Assembly (NCBI GenBank): GCA_038496675.1
Contig: CM076649.1
Location: forward strand, 14,236,315 to 14,300,314
Direction: 5' to 3'
Source of the DNA: Rachycentron canadum
Lineage: Eukaryota; Chordata; Actinopteri; Carangiformes; Rachycentridae
DNA: 64,000 nt
This document shows positions 38,001 to 51,179 of the stretch, piece by piece. A program made the position numbers and the translations under genes. The number at the start of each line of letters is the position of its first letter. Within the stretch, counting starts at the first letter, position 1. The notes beneath the pieces were generated by a model. The model saw only the letters and a program-made list of their open reading frames with translations. It was not told the origin of the DNA and did not search any database.

Positions 38001-40246
38001 GGAATGTATATGCTTATCAGAACCTCTTAAGTTTCCCCTTAAGTCGTAAAGTGCATCTTTTAGAGTTTATGTACCAGAACCAGTTTGAGTTCTTGTTTGT
38101 CCTAGTCCAACATGATTCAGAGCATTCCTGCTGTCATTATAATAAAAAACATCTTTGTAAATCAATGACTGACATTTGATAGTGATTTGTGTATTTCTCT
38201 ATAATCATGTAATATGAATTATTAATGTAAAAGAAGAGGGTGGGGGGAGTCATGTTTCACTTACAAGAATATTACCAGGATGGTCAGCACAGAGACTTAA
38301 AGCTGCTAAAAGGCAAAGCTGAATAACTGCATTTTCTCCAATACACTGAAAGCAGCATTTGATAAAATCAATAACTGTAGTGGATACATGGAAACCCTCT
38401 CATGACAGTCTTTGATTTAACATTAAAATAACAGACACTTATTGCAGTTTTTATTCACTTTTGGATGAATAGTATTCTGGATCTTGTGGATGACTGGACA
38501 AATGCAGGTATGTCACGTCAGGATATTTCCAGAACTGCTCCAATGGAGTCTAAAAGCAGAAAAATGTTCAACCATCTAAAATATTAAAAGGTCAATTTTT
38601 AACCAGGGTGCTCACTTGCTTGCTTTTTCTATCTAGCTGTTGCTACTGATTTGCTGACCTCTGTAAATAAAGCAAATAAGATGGAACGAATAAAATACAG
38701 TGAATCTTATATATTCCAGAAGCTGCTCAAATGAAGCTTATTATGTGTCTCTGGAGACTTTACAACTTTACAACCCAGTCATATTTATACTAACCTCACT
38801 GACACACTTGATACAATTGATTTGTCTGGACCTCTCGCAAGTTCAGCCACTAAACAAGAGTCACCCAGTCACCGTTTTCTACTCAGCAACAACTGCACTT
38901 GTGTCGCAGATAAAATAAAATGTGAGTTACAAAGAAAAATCCCATCACAGTACAATCTGCAAATATCTGGGCTCAGCACACAGGGTCTAAGCAGTGCTTT
39001 AATGATTTCCCACAGGTGGCTTCTGTTAGTGGAGGACCTTACATCTCTGTCTCTTCTACCATAGAGTTGTCCCAGTGTGACTGCTGAAAGGCTGCATAGT
39101 GATAATGACTTTAGACAGAATCCCTTGTTCCTTAACTTTGAGGACAATGTTTTAGGACCACAAAATGATGAGAGATTGAAGTATGTTTTTTTTATTACAA
39201 TCTTAATTTTGAAGTAATCGCTGAGATCTGGGAATGTGTTGTTTTTGCTACAACAAACTCCAACAGGTTAAGAAATGCAAGTAGTTGGATGATTATACAG
39301 GTTGTAAAAAAGGGAACAGCTTATTTAAACCACTCTATTTGAAGGTAAGACAAAGACTGAGGGCATCTGAAATGTCAGTAATAATATATCATTGCACCAT
39401 GTGCACCTACAACTACGAGAAGTAGCTGTGATTCTACACTGAGTAAGCTCATAGACTTCTTTTTGGCAATGTTGTCTTGTTCCCTAATGGTAGTATTCAC
39501 TTCCTGAGTACGCTCTTATTACTACTGAGAGGAATGATGGCAAAAACTATGGAAATAAGATCTGGAATTATCCTTCAAGTATCCCCGCACTAAATCTATC
39601 CCGAAGTGAAGAAAGTCTTTATAACTTCAGGAGACACTGTGCCTGGCACATGCACCAACACTCACCATGTGGGCTGGAGTCTGAGGTAAACTCCCCTCCA
39701 GATCCTGCATCCTCATTAGTATAAACCTCTGAAGTGGTTGTGTCTGGGATTGAGGCTGTGGTCCCGTTGTCTGCCCCTGCCAAGGTGGGAGGAGGGTCAA
39801 GCTTGGTGTCTGGTGGTGTCTGGAGGGCATCGGTTGGAGCGGGAGGTAGGAGAGGAGGAACTGGCAACAATTTTGCAGTGCCATTGGGAGCAACAGGTTG
39901 TACTTCCTCGTCACCTGCTGGGCTTGTGGTTGTGGTCGATGTTGTTGTTGCTGTTGTTGTCATCACCGGGATAACTGCATGGGTGAGCGTTGTGGGTGGG
40001 CCTGTGGGGGCTGGTGTGTGTGCGACTGTGAAGTTGAGGGAGGGTGCGACGGGAGGATCTGTGGGTTTAGCTGTTATATTTGGAGGAGCTGAAAAAAAGA
40101 AAACAATAATAAATCACATACTCGAGATGAAAAAGTAGAGACATCTGTTTTAAGAGGGTATGGTACGTACTTGTGACGGGGGCATGCTCCTGGGCGAACG
40201 CCCCGAGGGCTAGACTGAGCAGTAGGAGCAGGGGACACACACCCAT
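28958..40246 (-). CDS. ptpra: Receptor-type tyrosine-protein phosphatase alpha
   Basis: Twenty coding exons, 827 residues (human about 800): 40171-40246, 39666-40088, 36064-36169, 35865-35938, 35212-35348, 34762-34852, 34430-34506, 34282-34318, 34060-34157, 33658-33777, 33295-33461, 33059-33194, 32764-32910, 32546-32639, 32302-32378, 32042-32176, 31352-31477, 31051-31202, 30580-30715, 28958-29032. Signal peptide about 1-20; Thr/Pro-rich mucin-like ectodomain to about 170 with N-glycosylation sites; transmembrane helix about 177-201. D1 has the [15 protein letters not shown] loop, WPD (434-436) and catalytic Cys468 in [11 protein letters not shown]2 has WPE instead of WPD (722-724) and Cys757 in [10 protein letters not shown], as is usual for the weak second domain. 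The C-terminus ends in DYANFK, with Tyr823 as the Grb2-type YxN site. The family activates Src kinases by removing the inhibitory tail phosphate at the plasma membrane. The juxtamembrane [12 protein letters not shown] is conserved. Upstream non-coding exons lie at 40495-40541 and about 50432-50850. Confidence 0.97.
29688..30153. mobile_element. MITE-like non-autonomous element in ptpra intron
   Basis: The left end AAAGGAATAGCTCAACATGT and the inverted right end AAAGTAACAGTTCAACATCT match imperfectly. Internally, GAGAGTTAGATT...ATCACTCTC and GAGAGTGGTATCAACGAC are also arranged as inverted arms. The middle is rich in GCTTAGCTTA-type words. The layout fits a familiar class of short teleost elements with long imperfect inverted ends. 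No clear target duplication was found. It lies in the last ptpra intron. Confidence 0.6.
30447..30488. repeat. Perfect 17-bp inverted repeat (hairpin)
   Basis: Arms at 30447-30463 and 30472-30488 are exact reverse complements, separated by eight bases. It lies in the last ptpra intron, about 90 bases from the preceding exon's donor at 30579. Confidence 0.9.
30983..31020. repeat. CATA/CA compound microsatellite
   Basis: Runs of CATA then CA units, about 30 bases past the donor of the ptpra exon 31051-31202. Confidence 0.85.
31995..32040. repeat. CA microsatellite abutting a ptpra splice donor
   Basis: About 23 CA units; read on the minus strand they are GT units that begin exactly at the donor of exon 32042-32176, so the intron starts GTGTGTGT. 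Confidence 0.95.
35797..35838. repeat. CA-rich microsatellite
   Basis: CA units with CGCA/TACA interruptions in the ptpra intron between exons 35212-35348 and 35865-35938. Confidence 0.85.
36170..39665. other. ptpra intron between ectodomain and transmembrane exons
   Basis: A 3.5-kb intron without a recognisable extra exon. It contains an A-run (about 37005-37022), a fragment near 36480-36570 with GTTAGCTTAGCATAA that resembles the MITE at 29688, and AT-rich stretches typical of decayed repeats. Confidence 0.5.
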
Positions 40247-40494
40247 TCTGCCCTACATCGACAATGTACAACAAAAGGGACAAATAAGTATTAGTCAAAA
40301 TAACCTCAAATCTCAGGGAAACCAATAATTAAAGATGGTGAGCCCAAAAATGTTTCATTATGACCAAGAGATTAAGGGTTTATTTATTGTTTAACCACTA
40401 TATTTTTTATAAATCTTCTGTCCTAATCCCTCATGCTCATTTTTGGAAGATAATACTGACTTGCAAAACTTGCTGTGTGTTAAATCTTGTTTAC

Positions 40495-40541
40495 CTGAAG
40501 AAGCGAAGTTGGCATCAATCACTCATTCGCACAGTGTGGTC
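40495..40541 (-). other. ptpra: ptpra 5' UTR exon
   Basis: 47 bases bounded by a pyrimidine-rich acceptor (CTTTCCAG) and a donor (CTTCAG then GTAAAC), about 250 bases above the start-codon exon, whose own acceptor ends GATGTAG just before GGCAGAATGG. Non-coding. Inferred from splice signals. Confidence 0.5.
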
Positions 40542-43500
40542 CTGGAAAGCAAACAGATGACATTCAACATATTCCAAAAAATGATTATCAAAATAGTTGC
40601 TAGAACATTTTAATGTAATAAAATCTATAAAAGAAAAGTGTTATATCCAACCTCAATTATCTTAATTATCAGCATTCATTGTCTGTTTGCCCACATAGAA
40701 TTAGTGTCACATTTGAATTCCTGGAGTGACAGTGAATCAGCATTTAGGACACTTCAAGTGTCCTAAGTCCACTCATATGGGGATGAGTGAGTGGGGCCCA
40801 GAGGATAGACAGACTTGGAGCAAGCAAGACAGAGGCCGGGTGGTCGGTCTGTCTGACTGTCAGTCTTCTGTATAATCCCAGAGGCCAACGGGCCTGTCGT
40901 CTCCCTTACTGAGCTGTGATAAACCCAGGACGTAATCCCATGGTCCTGACCCTGGAATAATCCAGCCCGTCTGCCTCTGCTTAGAGAGATACTTCAGGGC
41001 TGCGCAGAGCCAAACACTGCAGGAACTGATGCTTTACATCACGGATTATTGCATCAGTGGGCAGAGGATAAATTGGGCGCTAAAAGCTCTAATAGTGCCA
41101 GTTGACAATCTTTTGCTGTTTTGATCTGAGCTCATTCACTGCAGTACTTACATTCTGGTTTTAGCTCACCACTGTTTGGCTCGGTCTGCAGCCTGAAATG
41201 GGGCATGATGAGCAAGTTATGTAGTCAATGAGGATGCTATTAACCTACAAATCCAATTGTTGCTCTCCCTCTCTCTCCATCACTCATCCTAGCATTCATT
41301 TTGCCGGTAAATGTCTGTTTCCAAAACACAGGCTGTGGCCTTAAGGAAAAAAAAAAAAAACAAAAACAAAAAACAAAAATGGAAATCTTTAAGCAAATAT
41401 TTAAAATTCCATTGTTTTTGCCAAGAATACCTTTTCTGTTTACACTGACAGCATTTAGGAGAAAAGGTCTTTTGGCTCCCTTTTTCAAAGATGTAAGGAA
41501 GGACGTGACTCTGTCCTATTTATAAGTATGTTTATGAACTTGACAGGAAGGTCTTGCGTCACACATAGCTCTCTACCTCACAGCTGCCGAGCTGAATTTG
41601 ATTATGCAGGTGGCTGTATGTTATGTTTTCATTATTGATTAATCTGCCAATTATTTCTCTGTGTATTTTTCAGCCTGTAAAATTATTCTAAACTAAAAAA
41701 AAAAAAAAAGTCTATTCCAGTGTCCCTTAATTTGTCTGACTAACAGCCCAACCCAAAGAGTTTACAAACCTTAAGTAATGACTAAGGAAAGAGGCTGAAA
41801 AGTTGAATTTGATTTTTTAAAAACTATTAAGAAATAATTATTAAAATAGTTGCCAATTGGTTTCCTGTTAATCAACTAAATGATATGGAGCTTCAGTTCA
41901 GGATTACATTCGTAGTGTATTAATCAGCAGACTGACTTCTTGATTAGAATACTATAATTTAGTCTATAATTATTTAAAAATATAGTGGAAAATACTCATC
42001 ATAATCTCCCAGAGCTCAGTGTGATGAACTTCTTTGTTTTGTCTGAACAGTTCAAAACCCAAAAGACATTTCAGTAAGCCCTCACGTTTGAAAAGCTGAA
42101 ACCAGTAACTGACATTTTTTGCTTGAAAAATTAGTCATCAATTAACTTATTTTTTTTGCTGATGCTGCACATTCATTTTCTTTGCATTGCTAATTAACTA
42201 GTTATTACAGCTCTAATTATGTCTATACCAACCACAACCACAACCACTTTTCAGAGTTGTTTCAAATTGTTTCATATTGTATATTTTCATATTATACCAG
42301 ATATTTACATTTTTGCCAGAGAGTGACAATTGTGTGGGGAAAATGATGAATGGTGTGCACTACAGCTGCTGGACTGTCTCCTTGTACCTATAGTTTATCC
42401 AGATTTCAGTAAAGCTTTAAATCAAAGTGCTTCCTTCCTCTCCTATCAAGCTTTTTTTTTTTTTTTTTTTTTTTTTACAGACTCAAAAACACCCTGTAAA
42501 CTTGAAAACCACATCACAACCATAAACCCTACCTCTACTATCCTCCCCTTCACTACTCATTAAAAAGAATGAGTCAGCTATAATCGGCAATCAGTACGAT
42601 TTAGTGTGAACTGGTGTTATACAGCATCTGACATGTGTTTTAGGCTACATTCGACGCAATAGACTAATAGGTATGTTTACATCAACATGCTTTTTTTTTT
42701 TTTCCAGTAACCTTTTCTTAATGAAGCATGACTCATTGTTTTCTGCACGCCACCCAGAGAGGCTGGGTGACGTGTCGCTGTGATGGTGGAAGTGACATAA
42801 GCTGGTCCTGTTGCTAACCATCACTTCACAGATGCTGCAGGAGCCTGAGAGGGTTTTATCTAGAGATTGTGTAGACCCGAGTACAACTCCCCAGTGATGC
42901 ATCTTAATGTGTTTTTAGCCTCCTGAGAGGCAGCAGTCTTCCTGAATGTGTGTGAATGCGCTGCGTTCTTTTCTTAGACTTATATGTTAGTGGAGGTCAT
43001 CACTAATTTAAGCGGTACTGGCCAAGTGCTTCTATTTGTGCCACTTTTAGGTTTTATGTTGTCAGTACTCTCTATTAATAATAGCGATGGGTTGGTGTAA
43101 TCCACATTGAAATGACGGAAGATGCAGGAGAAAAAGATACTATTAAGTGTTAAGTTTTTTGTCTGTTTCTGTGATCACAATATTATAGAGGACATTACCA
43201 TTAAATCATTGGGGTACAACACTTTGCACAGTATTCCTAACATTTTCTTTCCACTGCAACGGCAAGAGAAGAACAAAAATGGCTCAGTGCCAACACTTGC
43301 TTATTTGATTTCACACACATTTCATAAACATTCACAGATAAAGCACTTTTCTTTAATCTGCTTTCTCTAAATCCTGCCTCCTGCTTTTCGTTGTGATGCA
43401 GCCAAATATTAAAAGGTTGCAACAGCCTTATCACGCTATTCCCCGCAGAAGAAACATGTACATGCTCATCTATCAGCGAATGAATTCACTCTAGTCATGC

Positions 43501-46500
43501 ATCTCACGCTGGCCTGACTTCGGGCTTGTGTTGTGCAACCATGTGAATATTTTTCAGACAAGGCAGAGCACTTAGAGCAAGACCTTTACAGCAGTCACCA
43601 TAGGGTTGAGCTGCCCTATGGCGAAGTGCAAAACTGCCACTATGACAAGCAACAAGCTACAAAAATCAATGGTTTGCCTGGAGGGAATAAGAAACGCACA
43701 ACAAAGAAATGAGACAGGACGTTTGTGTCCTTTTTAATGGAAATTAAAAGAGACTATATTTCTTTCTTTTCAATGCTTTGCATTATTAAAAGTTTATTTG
43801 CAGTGTCAGAACCTGCTTCACTGGAATAATAACAGGGCTGGGCGTCAAACTAACGTATGACTATCCGTAATACCTGTTGAGTAACAAAAATCTGCCTATG
43901 ACATTGGTTATCAAGAAGTATCAAGTATTTAACTTTGGCACCGGATGCTTAGGTCGATTCTTTGGCTTGTTTGCTCACTCTCCAATCACACATTTCCTGA
44001 ACTAAACTAGGAAGCATTTACAATATATTATAATTCAAAACTGTATACAAGTTCTTTATTAAATACTGATGTGTTCTTCAGTCTGAGACAAAAAAAAAGT
44101 TTATGCTCCCATTACCTGGGCATATTGACAGATATATAGAGTAGAAAAAAAAACACTTATTTATAATTGGCTGGGTTCAGTCCAGTTAAACATAGGTATC
44201 GGAAAATTAAATGGCTTTAAAATAGGGCAGGTTTATATTAAACTGCAGGTAACCATAACAGCCACTGGTACCACAGCAATGCTTATCCCTTACATTTACA
44301 ATACCAGTAAACTCTGCTGGGGAATTTACCTGATCATGTGTTGAACTGACTGAATACACAGTTATTACAATTAAGGACTAATCAGATATAGGTTACCTCA
44401 TTTTCTTTGACCAATGTCTGTATCTGCAGTAACATGCACAGCTTTTTTTTTTAAATTCCAATTGAAGATTTCGGGTCAACTGTTAGCATGGGATGTGATT
44501 TCATGTGGTCTGGTGCTCTCATGCGTGGAGAAACATACATCCCTGCGCATTTACCTCAAGACAGAGGCATGTGCAAAAAGAACGCATGGTGTCGATACAG
44601 AGCACAGTTGTTCAGACTGAGACTTTTAAATCATTAAAATCTGAATCTGAATCCTCAGCAGCCTCGGCGTAGCGGTACATATGCAAGTTCTCCATCAGAG
44701 CAGAGCAAGAACCACCGTCACCAGCTGAGGTCCAAGATGGAGGAGTTACAGTCTGTCCGCGGGATGAGAAAACCTGTCCGCTCGCAGGGAAACATGAGGT
44801 GGGACGAGCTGTCAAGGCCAGGGCTGGGATTGAACTTTCAACTGTAAGTACTTAGCATAAATACAGCACCTCAAAAATAACATAACAGTGCTGTCCAAAC
44901 CAACACTCAATATCAACCAAGCAGTTGTATATATCGCTTCAACTGTTGCTATTAAAAGATATTTATCATTCGCCTGAATTTAATCAAACATGCTTAGAAT
45001 TAAGAAAACCTTTTTAAGGGACCCAAAAAGAAAATATAAAATAAAAGGATACATTAAATAAATGTTTGGATATATATGGGTAACAATGAACACAATAATT
45101 TCATCTAATCATGTAAGACAATATAGTGAAAATAAAAAACTGTCTTATATCTTGTTGACACTTGTGCAGAATGTGTTTCATGTACATGCAAGTGTCGAGC
45201 CTACCCAACTGATGAAGACAGTTGCCTCTCTGCCTGTGGCCAACTGCAGACCTCATAGGGTTGCAATCACACAGTTGTGAAAGGGCTGGGCTGTTCCCAT
45301 GCCATTTCATTCACACAGTGAAAGGAACACTTATAGGTGGAATATAAAGGAAGTCCAATTACATCTCCATGACAACCAAAGGCCAAGACGCAAGATCAAT
45401 GTAAGGTAGTCATTTAATATGGAGAGTTCCCACTCAAATCTGCGGATTTCACGGATCTTTTTGTATTTACCTGAAGCCTTAGGTGAGGTAATGAGTATCT
45501 TCCCTGACTGCAAGGAGATGAATTAATGAATAGCTCAAGATGGGGAGAGGTTTTTCTAAAGCGTTCTCTAAAGAAAGAAAACTACTTTGGCCTCAGATAA
45601 GAATACTTAATAGCTGCTGCTATTTCCTCAGTTTCTTGTGTGTTGTTTAAACTATATCAGACTAAAACTAAATAAAAAATGTGGCCAAAGAACACAGATA
45701 AAAATTGTATCTTTAGTATTATTCATAAAAAAAAAAAAAAAAAAAAAAAAAAATCAACAAATCCCATTCACAATTCACAGAAGACACCCACAGGCTATTG
45801 GGTGAGCTGGAAATCAAACAGACACAAACCCTACAGGCCTCACTGACATGACACCAATAGTGGTGGTCAAGGGGGCTTCACCATTCATGCAGGGAAATAT
45901 TTCCCTCTGGCTTTCTACAAGGCATCCTGCTTCACTGGCCGCTGCAGCGTTAGATAATGCTTGTCTGTCTGTCTCCATTCATGGCATATTAATACTGTTT
46001 CTATGTCTTGAGAGGGAGGGAGGGGGTCCGGGCCAACAGGAATACTGTGAATGCTTCTCTTCACGGGAGACTGAAGTAGGCCTAACTCAGGGCCGCTAGG
46101 TCTCTTGCTCTGAAACAGACCACAGATTATATGTCCCCAGTGCCACATACAACAGCCACAATCCTCTGGACTTCCCTTTCTGAGGGATACTACTCCCTGC
46201 TGGTGCGGTTTGTGTTCCTGTTGGCTTCATTCATGAGCTGGTGAGTTGATGAAAAGACGAAGAGAAGCGTGGGATTACTAGTCTGGCTAATCATACGGGC
46301 AAGCGTGACCGCTGTGTCTGTTATTAAGCCTGTAATGATGATTCAGTTCCATCAGGCTGGACGGATCAAGAAAACTCACTCGTTTCAATGAGTGAAAGTG
46401 GTGAGTAAGTGGAGCTCTGCTCTGTGTCCGCTTCGTTGTGGGGTTTCTCACAGAGCATGCCAGGGGCCTCTCAAGCTTTCCCACATTGGACACAGAAAGG

Positions 46501-49500
46501 ATGTGGAGGCGCAAAGCATGGCCTCCCCACAGAAGCCACTGTGACCTTGAAGCGTGGTGTGGGGCCAAACGGGCAGCTGAAGGGCCACAATGAAACCCAA
46601 CTCACTATCACCTCAGCCATTTGAAACCAATATACTGCAGCTGATTTCTACATCCAGCATGCAGCTGAGGCTGGGCAGCAAACTTCAATACCTTCCTTAT
46701 ATCAACCAAAGTTTGTCTGTATCACAGGGTATTGAATCCTGCCAAACTCTGTCTTGTCTGCTTATACTCTGATAATATCAGTTCCTGATTGAAATTTACT
46801 TCTTTATATTTTATTTAGAAATCAAAAGACAAGTCATTAAGGTATTCATTCAGGAGCTCAACAATTACATCCAGTGGTGGAAGAAATATTCAAATCATTA
46901 ATAGCATAAATAATTTTGATAAACTAAGATTTTTATAACTTTGTAATTAAAACTCTGTAACAAGTAAAAGTCCTGTTTTGAAAATACTATTCAAGTAAAA
47001 GCAAACAAGTGATAGGAGTAAAATGTATATTAAGTATCAAAAGTAAATGTAAATAATAAAGAAACATGCCTACTGCAAGTGACTATGTATTTCTGAATGA
47101 TTATTTAACTGTAAATAGTATTTTGCTGTTGTTGGTAGAGGTGAATCTACGTTTGGTCTGTTTTATATTTGTCCAGTTCAATCTATAACAATGATTCATA
47201 TGTTAAAAAAAAAAATTACTCAATTGTAAATGAACTAGTGTCTAATAACTGACAAATACTGTGGAGGTCAAAATATAACATTTGTTTCTGAAATGTAGTG
47301 AAGTACGAGGTTAAAGTGGCATCAAAGGTACAAGTACCTCTAATCAGTGCGTATGTAGTACTTGCAAACGCACCTTCTGCATTCGATCACTGGTAGTTTT
47401 GAAACATTTCAAACAAAATCCTGCTCTGCTTATGGCAGGAAAACAGCTGGCGCTGCCTGAAGTCCCTACAGCACATTGAATTTTTCTTTAATAAGTCATT
47501 TAGTTCTGTCACAACTATAACCCAAAGTGAAGGATGTCATATCTAAAATGACCATCCCACCACACTCGTCCCCTCCTCTTTCTCTGAAAGATAAGAAGCC
47601 CATCCAAGATGAAAAGACACCCCTTAGAGGTTTAACTTCACAGTACTGTCATGATACAACTTCTTTCTTCTATGTCCATGTGGTGCAATGAAAAATTACT
47701 CAAGCATGTTGTCACGTTTTTTGGACATTTTTTCACAGCAGGGCAACAAAAGGTCTTGCTGACTTGAAGGCCGATGCCAAGGGCAAATATAAATATTTAT
47801 AACTACAGCTCCCAACTGATTTTGAATCCAAACTAAATTTGACATTAACTGTGAAGGCAATGTTTTAAAAGAAAGAAAAAAAAAAAAAATCAAAGTTTTT
47901 CTATAGGAAGAAAAATCGACTAAAACAAAAAAACACGATTGAATGTTCGTATTTTCTGCTTTTCTGTTAAAATACAAACTTTTCTTTTTTTAAGACCATA
48001 AATACAGCGTATGATGGCTACATGAACATAACTGGTTTAATTTCCAAGATGTACTGTATAACAATCAAAGAATGTGGCAGTAGTACAGCCCAGTGTAATC
48101 CTGTTAAAAAAACTGACTTCTACCAAAACCTGCCCTCCATCAATAACACCTTTCCTACTAATATCCCAGTTTATAGCAATAGGAGAACAGTGCCCAGTTA
48201 GAATAAACTCGATTAATGATGAAATACAGAGGTGGCTTTGACATGGATCACAAGTGCGCTTGCATTAGAAGATTAAAAGAAAACTTCCAAAACACTTCTT
48301 AAATACAAACTCACACCTAATCTTTGAAGTCCACTGAAGCTAGATAAACTTTTATCCATAGTCATCACAGTCATGTTGAACCAGAAACACCAATCATCCC
48401 ACATCAGGAGGATGTAAAACAAAAGGTTTACTCAGTAATCTGAAGGGATTACATAACGACTACTCCACATCCACAGAAGGCCAGAACAAAACCGGATGAT
48501 TCCCGGTGAAGTCTTCCCCTTCAGGCGAGGTATTTGATTTGTGACTCATCACAGTGGTTCATTTCCTGTATTGTGAAATAAATGTCATTAGGGGCGAATG
48601 ACATGTCACATGTAGCTGCAATCAGGCTCCATAATGCTTCATAATCCTCTAAATGTAGCTGTGTTTATCCTGTCAGAAGCTGAATTACAGTGCTCTTGCA
48701 AAATAAAACATGGTGGAACAGGTGGAAACAAAAATATACCTCCTACCCCACCCAAACAGCCAACTCATAATATTGTGCCAGCACCCTGAAATTGTGAAAT
48801 TTCACAACATGGAGTTGATTTCAAAGACCCACCCGTTGAAACTTCATGCAAAGTTTCCACGTGGAATACTTTATTCTTATTTTTAGAAAACTGGGACAAT
48901 CATGAAAAGTGTGGTGTGAGGATAACTTGAGCACTTATGCTAAAACCCTTTTAGGATCCCAAGATAGAAATAACTACTTTTTCTTAAAATAGGCCGGAGA
49001 AGACACGGACAGAAGGAGCATGACGATAGCAGCTCGGCCGCTCTCTACTGTGTCGCCGAGGCACAGTTTCGTGAGAGTGGGCTGCTCGTCAACCAGAGAT
49101 GGTTGAACAGAGGTGGACGTGTCCAGGCCTGACAAACAGAGGTCAAGGTCGGCCTGTTGGTACACTGTGAAGCAACCTATGCGTCGCAGCTTTGAGTTTT
49201 GCACTGGAATGATCCTAACATGACATGACGACCTCTGTGAAGCGGAAGAACATGGAGGTTGAGGTATGGTGGATATGTGCCGACGATCAGTGAATTGGTC
49301 CAGACGTGATGAGTCAAGCTCTTGGCAGACATAGCAGAGTAGCAGAGAGGGTTTTTTTTTTTTTCAGATATGACAAGCCGGGCTCCTCAGCCTGTCTGAT
49401 GCTTCTCTCTGCTTTGACTTTCAAGTGTTTAATGTGACTTTTCCTGAAGCAGTGTTCTTTATTTGACGTTCGGTTCAAACGAAGCAAGCTCTGCCTCAAT

Positions 49501-50431
49501 ATCTAATTTGTTTAAATTCTATTCCTGCTATGCCCAACAACAGACGAGCCATCGAAGGGATAATCCGTGTCCTAATGAGCTGAGAAATTGTAACCTGAAG
49601 TCCAAGTGAAAGCAAAGAAAAACCTCAACACCCACAAGATTGAAATGGTATGCTCAGTTACACCCAACAGATAGAGGGGAGAATATTAATCATTACTAAG
49701 AAGAAGGGAAAAAAAAAAAAAAAAAAAACTTTGGAAGAGCTTGGGAAGGGGAATGCACACTCATGAGACTGGATGTCAGAGAGCACAGGAAGAAACACAA
49801 AGCAGCCGCTGTGATTTGACAGACCATACGTGTTAATGTTAGGGCGACCTAATTCCTGTTGTGGGTCGCATGAAGCCCCCCTGCTCCTCCACCCACCCAC
49901 CCAGCCAGCTAGCTCCCCACCCTCTCGGAACGTGTAAAAACAAAGCGTTGATCAATAAAGTGTACTAAAGTGTACCCCCCCCCCCCCCCCTCCTCGTCTT
50001 TGTCCCGCTGCCAGCGCAAAATCATCTTTGCTGGCGCAACAAACCGAGTTACAACCTCGGACTTTCTGAAATGTTGTCGCACTCATCTTAAAGCTCCCCC
50101 CTCCTTTTTTTTTTTTTTTTTTTTTTAAACTGAGAGCCCCTTCGCCAACAGGGAAAAAAAAAATCCCTCCCTGCCTCCGAGCTACTTCTAAAATGTTCAA
50201 GCGTTGCAAGGAGAGTTACAAGTATTGCATGCAGCCCTAGTCCCTGCACTAACCCGGGTCTGTCTCCGTTGTGACACAGACAGTCGTGTAATGGAGCCTG
50301 GGAGACTGGATGTGGGGGACAAAGTGATTGAGGATGACACAATGTTACAGCGAGAGGAAACATGCTGCCACAGCGACATTGTAGTGACAAGTGTGACTCG
50401 GGCTTTGAGCAACAAAAACAAGAAAACTCAC
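40542..50431. other. Large ptpra first intron (inferred)
   Basis: About 9.9 kb with no exon I can support. It holds a 27-base A-run (45727-45753), a 26-base T-run near 42450, a hAT-like end (CAGGGCTGGGCG near 43829, no partner end found), the repeat at 46873-47391, and an unexplained ORF at 48974-49204. A homopolymer-rich zone (C run from 49975, T run near 50106) precedes the first exon. Confidence 0.5.
46873..47391. mobile_element. Interspersed teleost-type repeat
   Basis: Begins CAGTGGTGGAAGAAATATTC and ends near CGATCACTG. Between lie AGTAAAAGTCCTGTTTTGAA, TAAGTATCAAAAGTAAATG and AAGGTACAAGTACCT. This word order matches a very common fish non-autonomous element that I recognise by sight but cannot name with confidence. 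A related antisense fragment lies at about 51180-51484. Confidence 0.6.
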
Positions 50432-50860
50432 CACAACTCCTGTAGCGCCCGAAGAAAGCCCGAGGAGGGATACAAAAAACAAAAGGAAAAAAAAAAGGGG
50501 GGGGGGGAACCCCAAAACAATCACAGCCAAGCTGGATCCTATCCACTCGTTTGCTTCCACGCTTTTCTACCCCGGCCCCAGTCTCCACACCCCAGGAACC
50601 GAGAGTGAGAGCGGGGTGGGGGGGACCTGGGTGATAGCAGAGGAGGGAAGCACGATCTGGGACACACAGCCAACACTTCGCAGTCAGTTTATCCGCTAAA
50701 TCCGAGCAGGGAAGGGCCACCCCTCTCTTGAAAAAATGCTCACTTCGCCCTAACGTACCGTCCCCTCGGAGGACACTTCCCCGGCCTTCCTGGAGATTAA
50801 ATCCCACGGTTTATCCGCTGTATCCGGGCGCGTCGGCCGACTATTCTAGTCCGCCATGTT
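50432..50860 (-). promoter_or_regulatory. ptpra: ptpra first exon and CpG-rich promoter
   Basis: A good donor (GAGTTGTG then GTGAGTTTT) ends at 50432. The stretch above it is CpG rich and unlike its flanks. Near 50849-50861 the minus strand reads AACATGGCGGAC, a YY1-type core-promoter motif often found at start sites. The exon body contains an 11-base G-run (+ strand). The transcription start is inferred; nothing in the ORF spanning this region looks like a protein. Confidence 0.5.
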
Positions 50861-51179
50861 GTGTGTCTGTCTGCATAGGAAGAATGGGAAGCGAGCAGCA
50901 AATTCCCAGGCCAGGCCCCGTCTCTTCTCCACTCCGTTTCTGCACAGCCCGCAGCGACACCTGCCGGCAGAGCTCACTGTCATACAGCCCGAGCAGCGCC
51001 ACAGTCGCTGCTGATAATGCTTCCCACATTTAGGCCCCGGGGGCCCCCAGAGGGTCCATGAGGGGCCCCCATTCACATTCACTGTGTTTTAGAAAGACAT
51101 TGTACTTGAATATTTTCCATTCAGATAGATTTTTTTTTAATCAAGTGTAGTATAATTGTTGTAGTTAACGGTTACTTTT

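Noticed and set aside
39734..40138. 134-codon plus-strand frame rich in Gly and Val
   Set aside because: It is the antisense of the Thr/Pro-rich ptpra ectodomain exon.
43829..44300. Possible second hAT element starting CAGGGCTGGGCG
   Set aside because: No matching inverted right end or target duplication could be found, so only a fragment is noted in the intron entry.
44612..44815. Minus-strand frame ending AEAAEDSDSDFNDLK, next to a GGGATTGAAC word
   Set aside because: Considered as a retroposon or tRNA-derived repeat, but the tRNA-like box is incomplete and no second box or tail was found.
50088..50807. 239-codon open frame on the minus strand
   Set aside because: It spans the CpG-rich ptpra first exon, runs through homopolymers (Pro, Phe and Lys runs) and shows no domain; a chance frame in GC-rich UTR.
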